Source: RH-AL1 sp965277355 (GTDB lineage Bacteria; Pseudomonadota; Alphaproteobacteria; Rhizobiales; Beijerinckiaceae). From it: a stretch of 64,000 nucleotides of DNA. Under the pieces are notes generated by a model. That model worked only from the letters and a program-made list of their open reading frames with translations. It was not told the DNA's origin and searched no databases. Made by a program: the position numbers and the translations under genes. This document shows, one piece after another, positions 28,933-37,296 of the stretch. Each line of letters begins with the position of its first letter. Positions within the stretch are counted from its first letter, which is position 1. The stretch covers positions 186,001 through 250,000 of the forward strand of contig CBDICN010000001.1 of assembly GCA_965277355.1 (NCBI GenBank), given 5' to 3'.

Positions 28933-29639
28933 TCGAGCAACAGGGCGCAGGGGCGCCTGCTGTTTGCATGCCGAGAGACAGCATGGAAGAAACGGCCGCC
29001 TAGGCCGTTTCGCGTTTCCCGATCGAGCCACCGCCCACAGCGGCGGCTTCGTTTCCTTTTTCTGGAAGCTCGAGGAAGGAACCCGCGAGGGGGCCGATCT
29101 CCCCGATGCCGGTGACGCCGACCCGTCCGAAGACCGGAGGACAGCATCCCGGAGCGAACGGCCGCGACGACGATAGGGCCGAGCCCGGCCGCCGCTCGCG
29201 AGGAAACGCCGGCGAGTCCCGGAGAGCCTGCAACCAAGCCGTCCGCCCTCGACGCGAAAGAACCACTGCGGGCGACGATGACGCCAGTGCAGAGGAGCGG
29301 AAGCGCGAACGCCGCAAGGCAGACGCGCATCGCATCGCGATGGAGCGCGCCGACATGGCAACAGCGGCCGATGAGGCGGTTGCCCGTCCTCGGCGCCGCT
29401 TGTCCCAATTGATCTGCGAACCGCAGAGGCACGGTATCCCGGGCGCATCAGCTCGAGAGACGGCTGGCACTGGCGTCACGGGGCACCGAGCGGCGGCACC
29501 TCCCCGTCCGCGAGCACTCGATTGGCCACCCTCGCGCTATCCGACCGAGCTGCGATACGTCGGAGACGCATGTTGCAGCATTTCAGACCTTGTGAGACCG
29601 TAATCGCCCGATCGGGTTAGAATCTAATCACTGAACACG
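28933..29639. other. 707-bp intergenic region before the LuxR solo
   Basis: No credible gene. It contains the terminator at 28989-29011. The rest carries only Arg/Ser/Pro-rich frames in both directions. The right end holds an 11-bp palindrome TTAGAATCTAA at 29617-29627, 12 bp before the LuxR start, which could be its operator. Confidence 0.5.
28989..29011 (+). terminator. likely terminator of the fadD operon
   Basis: GAAACGGCC, loop GCCTA, GGCCGTTTC: a perfect 9-bp stem 57 bp after the acyl-CoA dehydrogenase stop, followed by GCGTTTCC. The T-run is weak, but stem strength and position support it. Confidence 0.65.
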
Positions 29640-30764
29640 ATGACATCCTCCTCGCGCTCAAGTCGTACCGACATGGACCCGCATGAGTTAGCTGCGGCCG
29701 GCAAGCAGCTGCAAACCGCATTTTTCGGCGACCTTCCCTGGGAGGAGGCGCTGCAGCGCGTCGCGGCCGCCGCAGGTGCACGGGGCGCCTTCCTGATCCC
29801 TTTGCAGCCCGGACACACCGTGCGACCTGCCTCCTATCATGTCGAGGACGCCGCGCGCGCTTATGCTTCCACGCACTGGCTTCACGACGACTTTCGTCTT
29901 AACGCCGTGGGCAAGATGCTGCGCACGGGGATTGCGGTCGACCAGGACATCGTCGCTGTCGAGGCGATGGCGAAGATGGCGTATTACGACGATTTTCTCG
30001 GCTCCTTCGGGCTCAGATGGTTTGCCGGCATCCCGTTCCGCGACGGCGGCGATGTCTGGGGCCTCACCTTCCAAAGGACGCCCGAGGAGGGGCTTTTCAA
30101 TGAGGCCGAGCAGGACATGCTGCGCCGGCTGGGATGCGCCCTCAGTCAGGACGTTTCGGTGGCACGTCGCATTGCGGTTGCGCGTGCCTCCGGCCTGATC
30201 GACGGGCTCGAAGCCGTCGGCGTCCCCGCCGCGCTTCTCGATGGTCTTGGTCGGTCATTGCGTGTCAACACCGTCGCTTCCGCTTTCGCCGATACCGACC
30301 TGAAGCTGAAGATCGGGCAGCTGCCCTCCACCAAGGCGGCGGCCAGCGCTCGACTCAATCGGCATGTGAGCGCCGCCGTGAAAGGAGATCGACCGGTGGA
30401 CGACCCCGACCTCCGCCCCGTGGTCATCCCTCGCGAAGATCGGCGCCCGATCGTCGTGCGCGCGCGGACCTTGTCGGGCGAGTCCCTGAACGTGTTCTCG
30501 TCCGCGAGGGCGATCCTGTTGATCGACGACCTCGACCGCGCACTCGGTCCACCGACGGACCTGTTGCGCGACGTGTTCGGGCTGACACGCGGCCAAGCAC
30601 GGGTTGCCGCGCTGGTTGCGAAGGGCGCCAACGTGCGGGAGTGCGCGGATGCTCTCGCGATCGGCGTCGAGACGGTGCGGACCAATCTGAAGCAGGTCTT
30701 CCAACGCGTCGGCGTCTCACGACAGTCGGAGCTCGTCACCGTGCTATCGCGTCTTCCCCGGTGA
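29640..30764 (+). CDS. LuxR-family transcriptional regulator (orphan)
   Basis: 374 residues. The N-terminal ~190 residues (RVAAAAGARGAFLIPLQPG, SFGLRWFAGIPFRDGGDVWG) look like a GAF/PAS-type sensory domain, and the C-terminal LuxR helix-turn-helix spans about residues 305-370 (FGLTRGQARVAALVAKGANV, then VETVRTNLKQVFQRVGVSRQ). It lacks a recognised autoinducer-binding domain, and no luxI-type synthase is nearby, so it is an orphan regulator whose signal is unknown. Flanking operons encode acyl-CoA degradation, which it might control. The start at 29640 is provisional; ATG at 29673 is an alternative and neither has a good ribosome site. Confidence 0.82.
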   Translation: MTSSSRSSRTDMDPHELAAAGKQLQTAFFGDLPWEEALQRVAAAAGARGAFLIPLQPGHTVRPASYHVEDAARAYASTHWLHDDFRLNAVGKMLRTGIAVDQDIVAVEAMAKMAYYDDFLGSFGLRWFAGIPFRDGGDVWGLTFQRTPEEGLFNEAEQDMLRRLGCALSQDVSVARRIAVARASGLIDGLEAVGVPAALLDGLGRSLRVNTVASAFADTDLKLKIGQLPSTKAAASARLNRHVSAAVKGDRPVDDPDLRPVVIPREDRRPIVVRARTLSGESLNVFSSARAILLIDDLDRALGPPTDLLRDVFGLTRGQARVAALVAKGANVRECADALAIGVETVRTNLKQVFQRVGVSRQSELVTVLSRLPR

Positions 30765-30769
30765 CAGGA

Positions 30770-30787
30770 CCGGCCGAATACGGCCGG
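30770..30787. terminator. hairpin between convergent genes
   Basis: CCGGCC, loop GAATAC, GGCCGG lies in the 45-bp gap between the LuxR gene and the convergent acyl-CoA dehydrogenase gene. It could serve both, but there is no T-run on either side. Confidence 0.4.
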
Positions 30788-30809
30788 GGCAGCGTTCGGG
30801 ATTCGGCGC

Positions 30810-31979
30810 TCAGACATTCGCCGTCGTCCCGGCGGCATCGCTCCCCAAGCCAAGCCGCGCCTGGTAGCGCGCGAGGTGATAGTCGACCGAGCCCAGCTGG
30901 TTCTCGATCATCGAAGCGCGCTTGAAATAATGGCTGAGCGCCAGCTCGTTGGTGAGACCGATGCCGCCGTGGGTCTGCACGGCGTTCTGACCGACGAAGC
31001 GGCAGGCCCTCCCCACGAAGGCCTTGGCGGCCGACACCGCCTTGATACGATGGTCCTCCGGCTCGGACAGTTTCAGCGTCGCCATGTAGGTCATCGAGAC
31101 CGACTGCTCGACTTGCATGAACATGTCGACGAGGCGATGCTGCAGCACCTGGAAGGCGCCGATCGGCACGCCGAACTGCTTGCGCTGCTTCACGTAGTCC
31201 ATCGTTTGGCGTTGCAGCTCGCTCATCACGCCGATCGCTTCGGCGCAGAGCGCGGCCCGGGCCTCGTCGAGGACGAGCTCAACCAGCGGCAGCGCGCCGC
31301 CCTCGGCCCCGAGCAGGGCGTCGGCGCCGACCTTCACGTCCTCGAAGGCGATCTCGGCCGCGCGCCGACCGTCCACCGTCGGGTAGTCGCGCATCGTGAT
31401 CCCGGGCGTGCCGCGCGGCAGGAGGAACAACGAAATCCCGTCGCGGGCGGCGCGCTCGCCATAGGTGCGCGCGGTGACTATGAGGTGCGTCGCGAAGGGT
31501 GCGGCGACGACCACGCCCTTGCGGCCGGAGATCGTCCAGCCGTCGCCGGCGCGGACGGCCTTGGTCGAAACGTCGGCGGGATCGAAGCGCGACGTCGGCT
31601 CGCTCCAGGCGAAAGCGGCGATCATCGACCCGGCGATCATCGTCTCGATGGCATCGCGCGCGACCTCGCTGTCGATGCGCTTGAGCAAGCCGGCGCCGAT
31701 CACGATCGTCTCAAGGTAAGGTTCGACCACGAGGGCGCGCCCCAGCTCTTCCATCACGATCATCGTGTCGACCGGGCCGCCGCCGAACCCGCCGACCTCT
31801 TCCGGCAACGCCGCGCCGAGAATGCCGAGGTCCTCGGCGAGCGCCTTCCAGATGTCGGGACGCCAGCCCTCCTCGGACGACAGCATCTTCTGGCGCGCAT
31901 CGAAGGTATAGCGGGTCGCCAGAAAGCGGGCCAGCGTGTCACGCAGCTGGCGCTGCTCGTCGTTGAGGCTGAAGTCCAT
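30810..31979 (-). CDS. acyl-CoA dehydrogenase, probable partner subunit
   Basis: 389 residues. The acyl-CoA dehydrogenase fold is clear (FSLNDEQRQLRDTLARFLAT at the start, AFAWSEPTSRFD in the flavin region, QTHGGIGLTNELALSHYFKR near the end). The usual catalytic segment YEG(T/S)xxIQ is absent; the C-terminus reads MIENQLGSVDYHLARYQARL. This fits the short dehydrogenases that work as a heterotetramer with a neighbour, as known for the paired FadE enzymes of actinobacterial sterol degradation. Its pair is the next gene upstream, 11 bp away. It is the last gene of the minus-strand operon. Confidence 0.87.
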   Translation of the reverse strand: MDFSLNDEQRQLRDTLARFLATRYTFDARQKMLSSEEGWRPDIWKALAEDLGILGAALPEEVGGFGGGPVDTMIVMEELGRALVVEPYLETIVIGAGLLKRIDSEVARDAIETMIAGSMIAAFAWSEPTSRFDPADVSTKAVRAGDGWTISGRKGVVVAAPFATHLIVTARTYGERAARDGISLFLLPRGTPGITMRDYPTVDGRRAAEIAFEDVKVGADALLGAEGGALPLVELVLDEARAALCAEAIGVMSELQRQTMDYVKQRKQFGVPIGAFQVLQHRLVDMFMQVEQSVSMTYMATLKLSEPEDHRIKAVSAAKAFVGRACRFVGQNAVQTHGGIGLTNELALSHYFKRASMIENQLGSVDYHLARYQARLGLGSDAAGTTANV

Positions 31980-31990
31980 GGTCTTTCCAA

Positions 31991-33175
31991 TCAGAGGCCG
32001 AGGACGGCCTTGGCGATGATGTTGCGCTGGATTTCGTTTGATCCACCATAGATCGAGGTCTTGCGCACGTTGAAGTAGGTGTCGGCGGCGCCGCGCGCAT
32101 GCTGCGGCCCGACCGGCATCTCGTTGCCGCCCGGCACCATGTTGTGGAGGTGCGGCGCACCATACTGTCCGGCGGCCTCGAGCGATAGTTCGGTCGCCCG
32201 CTGCTGGATCTCCGTGCCCTTGATCTTCAAGAGCGAGGATTCCGGGCCGGGACCCTTCTCGCGCGCCAGGGCGCGGAGCTCGGTATACTCCAGCGCAAGC
32301 AGGTCGATCTCGAGTTCCGCGATCTTGCGGCCGAAGAATGGATCCTCGAGCAGCGGCTTGCCGTGCTCCATCTCCGCGGAGGCGATCATCTGCAGCTTCT
32401 CGAGCGCTCGCTTGGAGCGGGACACGCCGGCGATGCCAGTGCGCTCATGCGCCAGGAGGAACTTGGCGCAGGTCCAGCCCTCGTTTTCGTTGTAGACGCG
32501 GTTCTCGACCGGAACGCGGACGTTCTCTAGCCAAACCTCGTTCACCTCGTGGGCGCCGTCGAGGGTGATAATCGGGCGCACGCTGACGCCCGGCGACGCC
32601 ATATCGATGAGGAGGAAGCTGATGCCCTCCTGCTTTTTCGCGGCGGGGTTGGTGCGCACGAGAAAGAAGCCCCAGTCGGCGTACTGCGCCAACGTGGTCC
32701 AAGTCTTCTGGCCGTTGACGATGTAATGGTCGCCGTCGCGGACCGCTTTGGTCGACAACGAAGCGAGATCCGACCCGGCGCCCGGCTCGGAATAGCCTTG
32801 GCACCACCAGATGTCGCCCGACAGGGTCGGCGGCAGGAAGCGCTCCTTCTGCTCAGGGGTGCCGAACTTCTGAATCACCGGCGCGACCATGTTGATGCCG
32901 AACGGCAGGATCGGCACGGTGCCGGCTGCGGCGAGTTCTTCCGCGAAGATGAACTTCTGCGTGGGCGTGAAGCCGGGGCCGCCGTATTCCTTCGGCCAAA
33001 GCGGCGCCACCCAGCCCTTCTCGGCGAGGATACGATGCCAGGCGAGCAAATGCTCCTTGTCCAGCTCGACGCCGGTTTCCTGCACCACGCGAAGGTCACG
33101 GGGATAGTTCTCTTCGATGAAGCGCCTCACGTCCTCGCGGAAGGCAACGTCTTCGGGCGCGAAATCAAGGTTCAT
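31991..33175 (-). CDS. acyl-CoA dehydrogenase, probable partner subunit
   Basis: 394 residues. It is an acyl-CoA dehydrogenase with FAPEDVAFREDVRRFIEENY at the N-terminus, the flavin motif GYSEPGAGSDLASL, the substrate region QKTWTTLAQYADW, and the C-terminal KTSIYGGSNEIQRNIIAKAV. In the last motif Gly stands where simple acyl-CoA dehydrogenases have the catalytic Glu (YEG). In paired dehydrogenases the active site is shared between two subunits, so it probably works with the product of 30810-31979. Its start overlaps the acyl-CoA synthetase stop by 4 bp, consistent with one operon. Confidence 0.88.
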   Translation of the reverse strand: MNLDFAPEDVAFREDVRRFIEENYPRDLRVVQETGVELDKEHLLAWHRILAEKGWVAPLWPKEYGGPGFTPTQKFIFAEELAAAGTVPILPFGINMVAPVIQKFGTPEQKERFLPPTLSGDIWWCQGYSEPGAGSDLASLSTKAVRDGDHYIVNGQKTWTTLAQYADWGFFLVRTNPAAKKQEGISFLLIDMASPGVSVRPIITLDGAHEVNEVWLENVRVPVENRVYNENEGWTCAKFLLAHERTGIAGVSRSKRALEKLQMIASAEMEHGKPLLEDPFFGRKIAELEIDLLALEYTELRALAREKGPGPESSLLKIKGTEIQQRATELSLEAAGQYGAPHLHNMVPGGNEMPVGPQHARGAADTYFNVRKTSIYGGSNEIQRNIIAKAVLGL

Positions 33176-34983
33176 GGCCTGTGTCCTGCCGTTGGAGGTG
33201 GAGACGCCGCGGCTTGACCCAGTGTGGCTTGGGCCGGCTCGACGAAGAGCTGCCGCAGCTCTTTCTTCATAATCTTGCCGTTGGCATTCCGAGGCAACGG
33301 CTCCGGCCGCGTCAAGATGTGCGCCGGGGTCTTGAAGGTGGCGAGATGCCGGCCGACGAAGGCCTTCAGCTCGTCCTCGTCGGCGTGGGTGCCCGGCTTC
33401 AGGGTCACCACCGCGCCGGCCTCCTCGCCGAGCGTCGGGTGCGGGATCGGGACCAGCGCCGCGTCCATAATCGCCGGATGCTGGTAGAGCACGTCCTCGA
33501 CCTCGACGGAGTAGATGTTCTCGCCGCCGCGGATGATCACGTCCTTGACTCGGTCGACGATGATGCAGAAGCCTTCATCGTCCAGCTTGGCGAGGTCGCC
33601 GGTCTTCAGCCAGCCGTCCTGGAAAGTGGCGGCGGTCGCCTCCGGCATGTTCCAGTAGCCCTCGACGACGTGCGGACCGCGGACCCATAGCTCGCCGGTT
33701 TCGCCGACCGGCAGGGTTCCGCCCTGCGCATCGACGATCTTCATCTCGCCGACCGGCGTCGCCGGACCGCAGCTGTCGGGCCGATGCTCGTAGTCCTCGC
33801 CGATGTGATGGGTGAAGGTGGCGCAGGTCTCGGTCATGCCCCAGCCCGATCCGGCCGCGGCGGCGGGGAAGGTTTTCCGTAGGCGCCGCACCAGTTCCGG
33901 CGCCGCCGGGGCGCCGCCGTAGCTGATCGAATCGAGGCTCGACAAGTCGAACTTGTCGCGGGCCGGGTGTTCGAGCACCTGCCAGGCGATCGTCGGAACG
34001 CCGCCGATCGAGGTCACCCGCTCGCGCTCGATCAGCGCGAGCGCCTTCTCGGCGTCCCACTTGCGCATGATGACGAGCTTGGCGCCCATCGCAATCGAGA
34101 TGTTGAGGACGGCAAAGCAGCCCGTCACGTGGAAGAAGGGGATCGAGAGGAGCGAACTTTTCTGCTCCGCTTCCGGCCCGCTTTCGGGGGGCGCCTCGCC
34201 GCGGCGGATGAAGGCGCGCACCTGCGAGAGCAGCGTCGCGAACACGGCGGTCGTGACGCCGCGATGGGTCGCCACCGCTCCCTTGGGCACGCCGGAGGTG
34301 CCGGAGGTGTAGAAGATCGTGGCGCTGTCTTCCGGGACGATCGTCACGGGCGGCTCGCCGGCCTCGGGAAGAGCGGCCCAGTCCATCGGCCGCCCGATCA
34401 GGCTCTCGAGAGTGACCGCGCTCTCCGGCAAGTCGCCGACAAAACGCGACACGATGCAGGTCCTGAGCGACGGGCATTGCGACAGCGCCTCGCTGTCGCG
34501 CTTCCAGCGCTCCTCGTCGAAAATCGCGATGCTGGCCTCGGCGTTCCCGAGCGCGAAGGCCACTTCCTTCGGTGACCACCAGGCATTGAGCGGCGTGACG
34601 ATCGCGCCGGCCAGCGCAGCGCCGTAGAAGGTCACCGGCCATTCCGGCTGATTGCGCATGACGACGGCGACCCGGTCGCCCTTCTTGACGCCCCGCGCGA
34701 TCAGCGCGTTGGCGAACGCGTGGACCGCGCGCCGGAATGCGTCGAACGTGACCCGCTCGTCGTCGTAGACGAGGAAGGTGCGGGCGGCGAACGCCGCGGC
34801 ATGCATGTAGAGGTCGGCGAGGCTCTTCGGCCCGTTCTTCCAGGCGCGAACCGTGTGCCCGCGCCTGTCGATCTCCTCCATCTCGAACATCGTGCCGGGC
34901 GCGGTCAGCGCCGCATGAGCCTGCGCGATGGTCATCGTGGGCCAGCCGGACTGCACCCCTGGCTTAGCCGCCGCCTGCGTCAT
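33172..34983 (-). CDS. AMP-dependent acyl-CoA synthetase
   Basis: 603 residues. It activates a carboxylic acid to its CoA thioester. Motifs of the adenylate-forming family are all present: FYTSGTSGVPKGAVATHRGV, the A5 region GSGWGMTETCATFTH, LKTGDLAKLDDEGF, DRVKDVIIRGGENIYSVEVE, and the catalytic Lys in PRNANGKIMKKELRQ. The N-terminal ~45 residues extend beyond many family members. The substrate is not evident, but its operon partners are two acyl-CoA dehydrogenases and a hydratase/dehydrogenase, so an acid degraded by a beta-oxidation-like route is likely. A 55-bp gap separates it from the upstream hydroxyacyl-CoA dehydrogenase gene. Confidence 0.92.
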   Translation of the reverse strand: MTQAAAKPGVQSGWPTMTIAQAHAALTAPGTMFEMEEIDRRGHTVRAWKNGPKSLADLYMHAAAFAARTFLVYDDERVTFDAFRRAVHAFANALIARGVKKGDRVAVVMRNQPEWPVTFYGAALAGAIVTPLNAWWSPKEVAFALGNAEASIAIFDEERWKRDSEALSQCPSLRTCIVSRFVGDLPESAVTLESLIGRPMDWAALPEAGEPPVTIVPEDSATIFYTSGTSGVPKGAVATHRGVTTAVFATLLSQVRAFIRRGEAPPESGPEAEQKSSLLSIPFFHVTGCFAVLNISIAMGAKLVIMRKWDAEKALALIERERVTSIGGVPTIAWQVLEHPARDKFDLSSLDSISYGGAPAAPELVRRLRKTFPAAAAGSGWGMTETCATFTHHIGEDYEHRPDSCGPATPVGEMKIVDAQGGTLPVGETGELWVRGPHVVEGYWNMPEATAATFQDGWLKTGDLAKLDDEGFCIIVDRVKDVIIRGGENIYSVEVEDVLYQHPAIMDAALVPIPHPTLGEEAGAVVTLKPGTHADEDELKAFVGRHLATFKTPAHILTRPEPLPRNANGKIMKKELRQLFVEPAQATLGQAAASPPPTAGHRP

Positions 34984-35038
34984 CTTTTTCCCCTACTGTT
35001 TGCCGCCGAACGTTCTTATCGAGACTGCGAAGCGTGAC

Positions 35039-37132
35039 CTACGCTGAGGCGTCCGCGAATTTCTTGTGCTCGGCAGCGAGCCTCTCGAGGAGAGACGCCG
35101 GCTTGAAGTCGTCGCCGTGCTCCGCATGGTAGGTCTTGAGCTTGTCGAGGACCTTTTCCGGGCCGATCGCGTCGGCAAAGTGCATCGGACCGCCGCGGTA
35201 GACGGGCCAGCCGTAGCCGGTCATCCACACGACGTCGATATCCGACGCCCGCGAGGCGATCCCCTCGTCGAGGATCTTGGCCCCTTCGTTGATCATCGGA
35301 TAAAGGGAGCGCTCCAGAATCTCGTCGTCCGAAATCCTGCGGCGCGTGAAGCCCTGCTTGGCGGAGAAGTCGAGGATGGCCTTCTCGACCTCGGGGGATG
35401 GCGTCGCCTTGCGGGTTTCGTCGTAATCGTAAAAACCCCTGCCGTTCTTTTGGCCGCGGCGATCCATCTCGCAAAGCACCTCGCGGATGGTAGAGCTCGA
35501 CGAGCGTTCCTTCACCCAGCCAAGGTCGAGGCCGGCGAGATCGGCCATCGCGAAGGGCCCCATCGGCATGCCGAAATCGAACAGCACGCGGTCGACATCC
35601 CACGGCATCGCACCTTCAAGGATCAGTTTGTTTGCCTCGCGCTGGCGCGCCTCGAGCATGCGATTACCAACGAAGCCGTGGCTGACGCCGACGAGCACGC
35701 CGACCTTGCCGATCTTCTTGGCGAGCTGCATGGCGGTGGCGATTACCGGTTTCGACGTCTTGGCACCACGCACCACCTCGAGCAGCCGCATGACGTTGGC
35801 GGGCGAGAAGAAATGCATGCCGATAACGTGGTCCGGCCGAGTGGTCGCCGAGGCGATCTCGTTGATGTCGAGATAGGACGTGTTGGACGCCAGGATCGCG
35901 CCCGGCTTGACGATCTTGTCTAGCTTGCCGAAGACCTCCTTCTTCACGTCCATCAACTCGAAGACGGCTTCGATGACAAGGTCGCAGTCGGCCAGCGCGT
36001 CGAGCGAGAGTTCACCCTTCAGCAGCCCCATGTTCCGCTCGACATCCTCCGGCCTCAAACGACCCTTCTTTGCGGTCGCCTCGTAGTTTTTGCGGATGAT
36101 GTTGGTGCCGCGCTCGAGCGCTTCCGCCTTCATCTCGACGATCGTCACCGGAATGCCGGCGGAGAGAAAGTTCATCGCGATGCCGCCACCCATCGTGCCG
36201 GCACCGATGATGCCGACCTTCTTGATTGGCAACGTCTCGGTCGTCTCGGGAACGTCCTTCACCTTGGCGGCGGCGCGCTCCGCGAAGAAGGCGTGGCGCT
36301 GCGCGATCGACTGGGCGCCGACGGCGAGCTCCATGAACAGCCGGCGCTCGTTGGCCATGCCCTCGTCGAACGGAAGATCGACCGCGCCCTTCACCGCCTC
36401 GATGCACTTCATCGGGGCCTCGAGATTGCGGAACTTGCGGGCGTTCGCCTTGGCGAAAGCGGTGAAGATCTCTGGTTTGCCGCGGGCCACCGCTATCTTG
36501 TCGTCGAGGTCGCGCACCTTCTTGAGCGGCAGCTTGTCCGCGATGACGTGGCGGGCGAACGCGACGGCGCCGGCGCGCAGGTCGTTCTCGTCGACGATCT
36601 CGTCGAGCAGCCCCTGCGAAAGCCCGGCCTTGGCGCCGATCGGCGAGCCCGATGTGATGATCTCGAGCGCAGCCTCCGGTCCGACCAGGCGCGGCAACCG
36701 CTGGGTTCCGCCGGCGCCCGGCAGCAGTCCGAGTTTCACCTCCGGCAGTCCCATCTTCGCCGTGGGAACCGCGACCCGATAGTGGCAGGCCAGCGCTGTC
36801 TCGAAACCGCCGCCGAGGGTCGACCCGTGCAGGGCGGCGATCACCGGCTTGGTGCTCTGCTCGATCGCATCGAGCATGTCGTGGAGGCTCGGGCTTTGCG
36901 GCGGCTTGGAGAATTCCGAGATGTCGGCGCCCCCGGAAAAGCCGCGTCCGGCGCCGATCAGCACGATCGCCTTGGTCGTGCTGTCGCGGTCCGCCGCCCG
37001 CACGGCGTCGATGACGCCGCTTCGCAGCGCAATTCCAAGCGCGTTCACCGGCGGCGAGTTGAAGGTTAGAACCGCAACCTCTCCCTCGCGCCCGGTTTGC
37101 ACCACCTGCTGGCCGTCAACCATCTCGCTCAT
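35039..37132 (-). CDS. enoyl-CoA hydratase / 3-hydroxyacyl-CoA dehydrogenase, FadJ/FadB type
   Basis: 697 residues. The crotonase domain is first (NSPPVNALGIALRSG, GAGRGFSGGADISEF, HGSTLGGGFETALACHYRVA, LPGAGGTQRLPRLVG). The NAD-binding domain follows (KVGIIGAGTMGGGIAMNFLS near residue 300, then GMHFFSPANVMRLLEVVRG), then two C-terminal helical domains (HGFVGNRMLEARQREAN and the last ~100 residues including WMTGYGWPVYRGGPMHF). This is the FadJ order, opposite to the enzyme at 24275-26614. The start at 37132 (MSEMVDG) is preferred to an ATG 13 codons earlier because the protein core begins there. It is the first gene of the minus-strand operon, divergent from the tandem TetR regulator. Confidence 0.93.
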   Translation of the reverse strand: MSEMVDGQQVVQTGREGEVAVLTFNSPPVNALGIALRSGVIDAVRAADRDSTTKAIVLIGAGRGFSGGADISEFSKPPQSPSLHDMLDAIEQSTKPVIAALHGSTLGGGFETALACHYRVAVPTAKMGLPEVKLGLLPGAGGTQRLPRLVGPEAALEIITSGSPIGAKAGLSQGLLDEIVDENDLRAGAVAFARHVIADKLPLKKVRDLDDKIAVARGKPEIFTAFAKANARKFRNLEAPMKCIEAVKGAVDLPFDEGMANERRLFMELAVGAQSIAQRHAFFAERAAAKVKDVPETTETLPIKKVGIIGAGTMGGGIAMNFLSAGIPVTIVEMKAEALERGTNIIRKNYEATAKKGRLRPEDVERNMGLLKGELSLDALADCDLVIEAVFELMDVKKEVFGKLDKIVKPGAILASNTSYLDINEIASATTRPDHVIGMHFFSPANVMRLLEVVRGAKTSKPVIATAMQLAKKIGKVGVLVGVSHGFVGNRMLEARQREANKLILEGAMPWDVDRVLFDFGMPMGPFAMADLAGLDLGWVKERSSSSTIREVLCEMDRRGQKNGRGFYDYDETRKATPSPEVEKAILDFSAKQGFTRRRISDDEILERSLYPMINEGAKILDEGIASRASDIDVVWMTGYGWPVYRGGPMHFADAIGPEKVLDKLKTYHAEHGDDFKPASLLERLAAEHKKFADASA

Positions 37133-37296
37133 CCTAATTTTCGGTCCGCTACCTGTATAAATAGGACGCATGCACCATACGGACCATTCGAATCAAGATT
37201 TTCGGTTCGGTCGAAAGGCAGAGGCTTCTGCTTTTGAGAAGGTTTCGAAGCGCGGCGATTGCTTTCCGAGCGAGAGCGCGCGACACCGGAAGCTAG

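Noticed and set aside
29000..29479. 159-codon minus-strand frame in the LuxR upstream region
   Set aside because: Ser/Arg-rich composition, no motif, overlaps the terminator; taken as non-coding.
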